Shown piece after piece: positions 57,310 through 64,000 of a DNA stretch of 64,000 nucleotides. The notes below the pieces were generated by a model. The model was not told where the DNA came from and made no database searches. It saw only the letters and a list, made by a program, of their open reading frames with translations. This stretch comes from Alviniconcha marisindica (lineage: Eukaryota > Mollusca > Gastropoda > Provannidae). Location: contig JABMCL010003107.1 in NCBI GenBank assembly GCA_018857735.1, forward strand, positions 389,001 to 453,000. Direction: 5' to 3'. Made by a program: the position numbers and the translations under genes. The first letter of the stretch is position 1; each line of letters begins with the position of its first letter.

Positions 57310-57510
57310 ACAGAACGCACTAAGATCATCACATATAAACAATCCAAAGTCCACCTTACAAAAACAGGAACCTTGTACTAAAATCATCACATGTTTACTA
57401 TCCCAATTCCACCTTATGAAAAGAGAAGCCCAGCACTAAGATCATCATGTGTTAACAATCCTAGTTCCACCCTAAGAAAAGAGAAACCTTGCACTAAGAG
57501 CATCAGGAGT
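57310..57510 (+). repeat. 58-bp tandem repeat, left block
   Basis: CACTAAGATCATCA or a close form starts at 57,318, 57,376, 57,436 and 57,492. Units end with CCACCTTA-like and AAAGAGAAACCTTG-like phrases. The array resumes at 58,120. Confidence 0.8.
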
Positions 57511-57512
57511 TA

Positions 57513-58119
57513 ACTTTCAGACATCACAGCCAATCACTCAGTCAACCATCAGCTTTTCGCAGATGACACCCAACTTCAAAAATAAACTCCACCAAATTTC
57601 ATGCAAAGCCTTACACATGACCTGCAATCATGTACAGATGACATAAAAGCATGGATGTGCAACAACCAACTCGCACTTAACGAAGATAAAACTGAAGCCA
57701 TTCTCTTCTCGACACCTTCTCTGTCCTCGTGTCATTGCTTACCATCGTCAATCATGGTTGGTACACATAAAATTGTGTTTTCAGACAAAGTCGGGAACTT
57801 AGGATTTATCCTTGACTCTAACCTCACAATGATGCAACATGTAATCAAAATCTGTCCGTGACTTTCCTTTTGATGTTTTCATAAATCTGTTTGTGCACTG
57901 TGAGTTTTGATTTAAGCCAGCACCTCTCTGCCCTGCGACGTTCCCTTTTCAGTTTGAAAAACTGCTCAGCAATGCTGCTGAACCAAGGGCAAGGGGTTGG
58001 CTTCTGCTGAGGGACTGTGCGGTGGCAGAGAGGGGTGTGTTTGTCAAGGACGGAGCGAAGCTGTCTCTTGAAATCAGTGATGGGTGTGAGTGGTGTGATG
58101 GACTGGGCAAGATCATGTT
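57513..58119. mobile_element. Rearranged CR1/Jockey-like LINE fragment
   Basis: The plus strand at 57,520-57,860 encodes a reverse transcriptase piece: HQLFADDTQLQK (active site FADD), a stop, then LQSCTDDIKAWMCNNQLALN and KTEAILFSTPS. Directly after it the minus strand (58,110-57,850) encodes an endonuclease-to-RT linker: PITDFKRQLRSVLDKHTPLC and PCPWFSSIAEQFFKLKRERR. The two parts of one kind of LINE protein therefore sit in opposite orientations. Both ends meet the same 58-bp tandem array. Confidence 0.75.
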
Positions 58120-58302
58120 TAAAAGAGAAACCTTGCACTAAGATCATCAAATGTTTTTAATCCCTCATCCACTTTATCATAAGACAAGTCTTGCACTAAG
58201 ATTGTCAAATGTTGTTAATCCAAAGTCCACCTTATTATATGACTATCATGAGAAGTCTTGCACTTGGATCATCAAATGTTGTCAATCCCAAGTCCACCTT
58301 AA
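58120..58302 (+). repeat. 58-bp tandem repeat, right block
   Basis: Units start near 58,136, 58,194 and 58,261 with CACTAAGATCATCAAATG-like sequence, continuing the array interrupted at 57,510. Confidence 0.75.
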
Positions 58303-59140
58303 TTTATTTATTTAAGAAATCTTGGAGCAGAGCAGCACGCAAACAGTTTAACACACAGATCACATCACATATGCTGAAAAATCTAAATGATGGTTGTAGT
58401 TCAGTTTACAATGGAAGAAGAAGAAATCACATTATGTGTACAGTACATCAGCCCTTTGTTGCACTGGTAGGAATGATTATGTATCAACATCAAAACCACT
58501 GGTGCCAGCTTAAAGACACAATTATGCATGGCTGAAGCACAGTTAAACATCAGCATCAGATAATAAACACCTGCAAAGATTGGACACTCACTTTAGACCA
58601 AACAATGATATATCCACATAAGATGAAGAAGTGGAAAGAAGCACAGACATATTTTGTGCTCAGTGTATGACACTGCTTCTCAAGAGTAAATAATGAGAAG
58701 TGGGCGTTAAAGGGGACCACATGCAAGCAGGTCTGCAAAGGTACAAAAATGTTGCACTTGCAGGCTTTATATGGTTCTGTCAATATTTATATAACAGGAG
58801 TGCTTTCTTGCTTCAAACATGAACTCCTCAGGGCGCAGTCATGTTGGTTGACTGTACTTTACCAGTGAAGAAGAGAAGAAGATAGGCTCGATCATGACGC
58901 AACAGATGTTTATGCCACACAAACAGCCTTGGTCATGGCATGCAGAAACTGCCAGACTCAAAAGGACAGCATTCATGGCTGTGTTTCTGTGACTTGTTAA
59001 AATGTTTCTTAACAAACAAACAATTAAATGTTGTCAGTCTAATTTTATCTTGATCCTATTCCTGTTCATGCTGATTCTTTGCTTGGGGTCTCCTTTAATT
59101 TGACAACAGCCATGGCCTAATGGTTTAACACAGTCGTGGT
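58303..59140. other. Unassigned intergenic DNA
   Basis: No gene recognised; short unrelated frames only. Confidence 0.45.
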
Positions 59141-59536
59141 CTTACAGTTACTACCCTCTAATCAGGTAAAAGCTGCCAGTGTGAGGTCTTACAACCTATT
59201 CATTGCCTCCTAATCTGGTGAAAGCATTCAAGTGTGAGGTCTTACAGTCTGTTCACTACCATCTAATCTGGTGAAAGCTGCCAGCGTGAGATCTTACAGT
59301 CTGTTCACTGCCATCTGATCCAGTGAAAGCTGCCAGCGTGAGATCTTACAGTCTGTTGACTGCCATCTGATCTGGTGAAAGCTGCCAGTGTGAGGTCTTA
59401 CAGTCTGTTCACTGCCATCTGATCTGGTGAAAGCTGCCAGTGTGAGGTCTTACAGTCTGTTCACTGCCATCTGATCTGGTGAAAGCTGCCAGTGTGAGGT
59501 CTTACAGTCTGTTCACTGCCATCTGATCTGGTGAAA
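59141..59536 (+). repeat. 52-bp tandem repeat, about 7.5 copies
   Basis: CTTACAGTCTGTTCACTGCC and ATCTGATCTGGTGAAAGCTG recur, with CTTACA at 59,141, 59,188, 59,241, 59,293, 59,345, 59,398, 59,450 and 59,502. The last three or four units are nearly identical and the first two diverged, suggesting growth from the right side. Confidence 0.9.
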
Positions 59537-61080
59537 AGTTGCAGCAGAGGAGTGACTATTTTTAGCTCTGCTGAGTCAACACATGACATGCTGCTCCACT
59601 AGTTCCTGTCTTACCTTAGAGTCCACAACACAAACCAAGATCATAGTGCACCTTAATTGTGCTGACCCCACACCTACCTTTTGATAAGAGAACAGCCAAT
59701 GGCCAGTAGTGTGGAAACATAGACATAGATGCAGTGGAGTCCCTCTTCAACAACCACACTGAAAAAAAGGGCAAAAGCAGTCTAGTCCTTGGTCAGGATT
59801 AATTGATATGGAAATACAAAGGGTAAAGATTTTTTTTTTTAAAGGTGATCTTACAAGGTGGGGGAGTGGGGTCTCACATTAAGGGTTCCACTGTAATAAT
59901 ACTTAACACTATAATAATAGACACATTATAATCAGTGTGCTGATGGCTCATTATAACCAAAGACTACCACTGGCCATTAACTGTCTGGTGTATCATGAAT
60001 GTATGATTCTACTCCAAAATTCTTGCACCATGAACTTTATGCTGGTACTGTACATTGAAAAAACACACATCCATAACTGCCAATTTTGTCATGAATGTTA
60101 AAAAGGTTAGTACTGATACAATGAACTTTATGATGTCCCAAACTGCACAACCTTGAAGGGTAAAAGGCCATTTTGTTCCTTAAAAGATAGAAATCATCAC
60201 TAACAGCACAGAGCACACACACTTTACGAGTATTATGATAGCAGATTACATGCATGTGATTTCATTATGATTAAGAGAAGTAGTAAAAACACATGTCATG
60301 ACTAACTGGAGAGATGTTTAAAAAATAATGAGATTACTGAGTGGTCGGGGGGTGTGGGGGGTGGGAGAGGGCTTCTGTTCCATTGAACATTTGGTATCCT
60401 AATGAATGACCAGCAAATGATCATTTAAAACTGGAAAAGAAATTGCTGCTGCTTAAACACCTATGTCCTTTCTCAGCCAGGTTTACTTTTACCCAGAATT
60501 TTGTGAGACAGAACAGTAGTTCTCCCCAGTCATCCTCAACCCCACACTCCGAGCATCGCTTTCCGGCACCTTCCTCCAAACTCTGCCAGATTTAGTTATG
60601 CCACTGAAGGGGCACTCTTTATCTCTGCATAGCTGTCCACCGACGCAGTCAACGACCTCTGAAAGGTTTGGGTACTAATATGACTGTAGAAGCAACCTAG
60701 TGCCCAAGCACGCACGTAAACATGAGGTGCATCCACCCTGCTAAAACAAGAGTTCCATCTCGATTCAAACAATTTTGGTTTTATTTGAGCTGGTGTAAGC
60801 AACATGGTCAGTTATAAAACAAACGTCTGATATAATCTGAGTTGTTTGTAACAACTACCGTTTGAGTACCAACAAAAAACTGCTCGTTAGCTGACAGTTT
60901 TCTGGACCCTATGGCATAACCAAATATGGCAGTGGTTGAAGGATGTTGTAAACCAATGTTTGAAGTTTGCCTCAACCTCCAAGTCAACTGTGAAGCTTGC
61001 CAACAAACAAAGAGACTAAAACCACTAGTAACATACATCACATACGTAACACTAACAGAGATACAATAGCAATAGCAGTC
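59537..61080. other. Unassigned intergenic DNA
   Basis: No gene, domain or repeat family recognised. Confidence 0.45.
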
Positions 61081-61084
61081 CCAC

Positions 61085-61175
61085 ATTGTCCTAACAGGTC
61101 AATTTGAGAGTCCTATGCTGTCATACCAGGTCAACTTTAGAGATCCTAATGGGTCAGTTTGAGAGTCCCAGACAC
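61085..61175 (+). repeat. Short ~38-bp tandem repeat
   Basis: AGGTCAATTTGAGAGTCCTA, AGGTCAACTTTAGAGATCCT and GGGTCAGTTTGAGAGTCCCA follow each other about 30-40 bases apart. Confidence 0.6.
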
Positions 61176-62799
61176 TATGTCCTACCACTACAAGTTTTTC
61201 AGTGACGAAGAAGTACAACACATACTTCCGTTAAAACACTCTATCTGTAAAATGTTTTCCCTGCTTCTTGCAGGTAACCCCCCCCACCCCCACCCCCAAC
61301 AAAAACACAAACACTCAACAACAACACACACAATACAACAAGTACCCACACCCACAACTTGATTAATTTGGTGGGAATACAGGCATGGGAATTGATGCGA
61401 AGGAAAAACTCTGAAATCTAGGGAGTCCAGGGGCATGCAACCCCCCCCCCCCGGAAAGAAATTCACCTCAAAAGATCAAAATCTATGCAGTATGAGGTCA
61501 ATATTACGGAAATTAAATCAACTGTTTTGTCCCCACCGCCACTACCTGGAACCACTTTAGAGACGACCAGGTGAAGGCCCCCACACTTCAGGACTGATCG
61601 CCACTGCAAGCACCATTTAATTCGAGCACCCCCCCCTTGTCCCATCTAAACCGAAGGTTAGGTCCTGCGACACATAAAATCAAGATCAAGAACTGCAATA
61701 TTACAAAACCACATGCCAATGCATTCCAGGCTTATCTCCTCACAAACTTTCACTTCAGCCAAACTGATCTTCTTTTGTAAAGTGACCTTCATTGAGTATG
61801 TCACCGTTTGGGGTTGTGCAGCAGTTTTTATATTTTCTTAAACCACGTAAAAAAAAGTACAAACAAACAGAGTTTCAAGTGTTCCACTGGCTTTTCACGT
61901 CTCCAACTGACTAGACCAATCCGGCTACCATTTACTGATATCCACTCCCATTTATTGGCACAGCCGCAGTCAAACTTTTCATCATGGTTTTCAACTTCAG
62001 CGACCAATACGGTGAATCTTTCACTTTCAAAACTTTTGAAAATTCGCTTTTTCTCAGTTGAAACATGGCATAGAAGCGTGTAGGAATGACTGACAGCGTT
62101 CAAGCCTAATGCCTGCCTGCAAGAGTAACAGCAGCAGCTGTGTTCACAATTAAGTGACTAAAACGGGCCATAGCCGCGTGTGAACATGCTTCGATTGTTT
62201 CACAGGTATTCAATGTGGAATTAAAATTGATGTTCCCTGTTTTTTGTTGTTGTTGTTTTTGTACCCCTGATTTCTTTTTCCCGCAGACAATTTTTTTCTC
62301 TGCAGAAAGTCAGCTTGACTTTCACTGCTGCGGAAATTTTCCTTTTCGCAGACAATTCCCATGCCTGGAATGGTGGATATATGCAAATCACACACACACA
62401 CACACACTTTTCTCTCTCTAAAGCAAGAGATATCAGAAATGAACAAAATCAGATGCATATGTAGGTTCAATAACACCCAAAGAAATCAGACACATAGTTT
62501 TGGTCAAAAAGAGAATCCAATTCCAGATGGATCAAAACTCAGACTATATGTTTACAACACATCAGGGAGTCAGGGTTACAGCAATCAGCATGCAAACAAA
62601 ACAAAATAGTCAAGACTGTATTGGTATTACTTGTCTCTGCTGTCACAGTTAATTCTGACTGAAGACACTGGCTGTATGCAGGGTGGCACCAGACTGATGG
62701 ACTCCAAAAGGACACCCATTGCTCTTTCTCTGGCATGTGGGCTCTCCCAGAGTGACTGACTAGGACCCTCAGTATTGAGCATACATGCAACGGATCTAA
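61176..62799. other. Unassigned intergenic DNA
   Basis: C runs near 61,275 and 61,441 and a short CA run near 62,390 are visible. No gene recognised. Confidence 0.45.
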
Positions 62800-62879
62800 A
62801 TAAAAACACAAAGTCTTGCCAGTGCAATGGGGATTGTGCACCAGGCTTGAGATGTTGATCATGATCCTCATAATGCACA

Positions 62880-64000
62880 AAGAACGAGGAAAGAGGTGGG
62901 AAGGGAAAGTTGGGTCATGGAGGCCTCAGACGCAACATGACAAAGGCCGAACATCTATCAAGGAAGCACTTCTGGATCTGGTCACTTCCTGGAACTGTGC
63001 TAGCGCTAGCAAATGATGAGCAGTCCTAGAGAGACTTGCCTATGACTTTAATGTCCTCTGCCTACAGGAAACAAGAACGTGTCCAGAAAAGCCACTAGAA
63101 CTGAATGACTGAATCCATAAGCAATTATAATACACAAGGGTCTACAAAACACAATGTCCACAGTAGACTTAGGTCAGTGGTGCAATGGCTCCAGGGAACT
63201 GCATTGTATTTGTCTAGAAAAGCCAGACCAAAGACACAAGTCTGGTCCCAGTCAATACATACATACACCCAGACACTGCATCTTGATCCACCAAGGCGAG
63301 TTGGGACTTCCTGGAACAAATAAAAGATGAACTTGGGGACACAACTGTAATGTGCGGCAACTTCAATGCCAGGTCAAGCATGTGGGACAAACAGGGCAAC
63401 AACCCTCAGTGAAAAGCTCTGGAAGAAGCAACGGGCAACGTCATCTTCAACCCAGTGACAACTCCATTACCAACATGCCTTGGATCATGACATGTGGACA
63501 CAGCACCGTTGGCATGGCTCTTGTCTCCCCAAGAACAGCACCATGGCTAAGTGCAGAAACACTGACATCACATGGAAGTGACCATCTGTCGGCGGTATTC
63601 AGCCTACAAAAACCAGCTAAGAAGCAAAACATCAAGCCACATAACCCCTTCAGGTATGAAAGGTCAGGTTCAGACATTGTGTCAAAACTGCACAAGCAGA
63701 AACCAACACAAAGCATGAAAGGTTCACGGAAAAGCAAGAAGCAGCCACCATGGTGGGACAGTGAGACCGAGAAAACTTGGACAGAAAAATATGCCACAGT
63801 GAGAAACTGGCAGAAAGGAAGAACTCAATCAAACCCAGACCCTAGCTCAAAGCTGCAATGGGTACCAAAACTGAGCAGTTCAAGCAGATAGCTTGAGGCA
63901 AAAGAAATGAAATGGAAAAACTTCTGTGAAGAACTCTGTTCTGAAACAGCACTGACACAGTTCTGGCAATTCTACCAACAAATAAAAGGGAATGATCGTA
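62880..64000 (+). mobile_element. Jockey-like LINE, endonuclease region, runs off the window
   Basis: Across frame changes the plus strand reads an endonuclease: DFNVLCLQETRTCPEKP near 63,040, KDELGDTTVMCGNFNARSS near 63,330-63,375, then SHGSDHLSAVFSLQKPAKK near 63,560-63,620. A linker follows with QPPWWDSETEKTWTEKYA near 63,740-63,800, continuing in another frame past 63,900 with FWQFYQQ. The order and linker style resemble Jockey-clade ORF2. The catalytic Asp of GDFN is read here as GNFN. Stops and shifts near 63,115, 63,410 and 63,890 make it inactive. The reverse transcriptase lies beyond the window. Confidence 0.75.

Overview
The window is animal nuclear DNA, most likely from a mollusc and plausibly a marine gastropod. 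The genes have GT-AG introns. Between them lie dense CA/GT, CT/GA and TA microsatellites, several minisatellites and many transposable elements of kinds common in lophotrochozoan genomes: L1/Tx1-like, CR1/Jockey-like and Jockey-like LINEs, tRNA-derived SINEs, PIF/Harbinger and Kolobok-like DNA transposons. The species assignment is inference. No prokaryotic signals are present.

Only two host genes are supported. A plus-strand gene of five coding exons (15,552-24,365) encodes an 802-residue intracellular leucine-rich repeat protein of the SHOC2/LRRD1 type with a lysine-rich tail. A minus-strand gene of two coding exons (49,758 down to 40,582) encodes a 315-residue aldo-keto reductase with an intact catalytic tetrad and one 8.2-kb intron. 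Nothing in the sequence links the two functionally.

Layout: 1-1,295 is a CA repeat, an 81-bp tandem repeat and unassigned DNA. 1,296-8,012 is one 6.7-kb L1/Tx1-like LINE bounded by a 15-bp target-site duplication; it has the end of ORF1, an unusually long spacer and a frameshifted ORF2. 8,013-15,551 is repeat-rich: a 23-copy 29-bp minisatellite, compound microsatellites, a 1.13-kb element with perfect 26-bp inverted ends, and a tRNA-derived SINE with an 11-bp duplication. 15,552-24,365 is the LRR gene. 24,366-33,700 holds a decayed CR1-like LINE on the minus strand, palindromic repeats and a second SINE copy. 33,943-38,176 is a PIF/Harbinger transposon with both of the superfamily's genes, 44-bp identical ends and an array of 8-bp palindromes. 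40,582-49,758 is the aldo-keto reductase gene. 50,420-51,642 is an inverted-repeat element with a possible SAP-like coding remnant. 52,057-54,247 is a Kolobok-like element with TTAA ends and a broken THAP domain. 54,248-62,800 is mostly microsatellites, LINE tails and two tandem arrays, one split by a rearranged LINE fragment. 62,880-64,000 is a Jockey-like LINE that runs off the right edge.

The most interesting material is in the mobile elements: several are defined here by both ends, and the Harbinger copy carries palindromes spaced about two helical turns apart, which look like transposase or SANT-protein binding sites. All protein-coding transposon genes seen here are broken except possibly part of the SANT/Myb-like frame.
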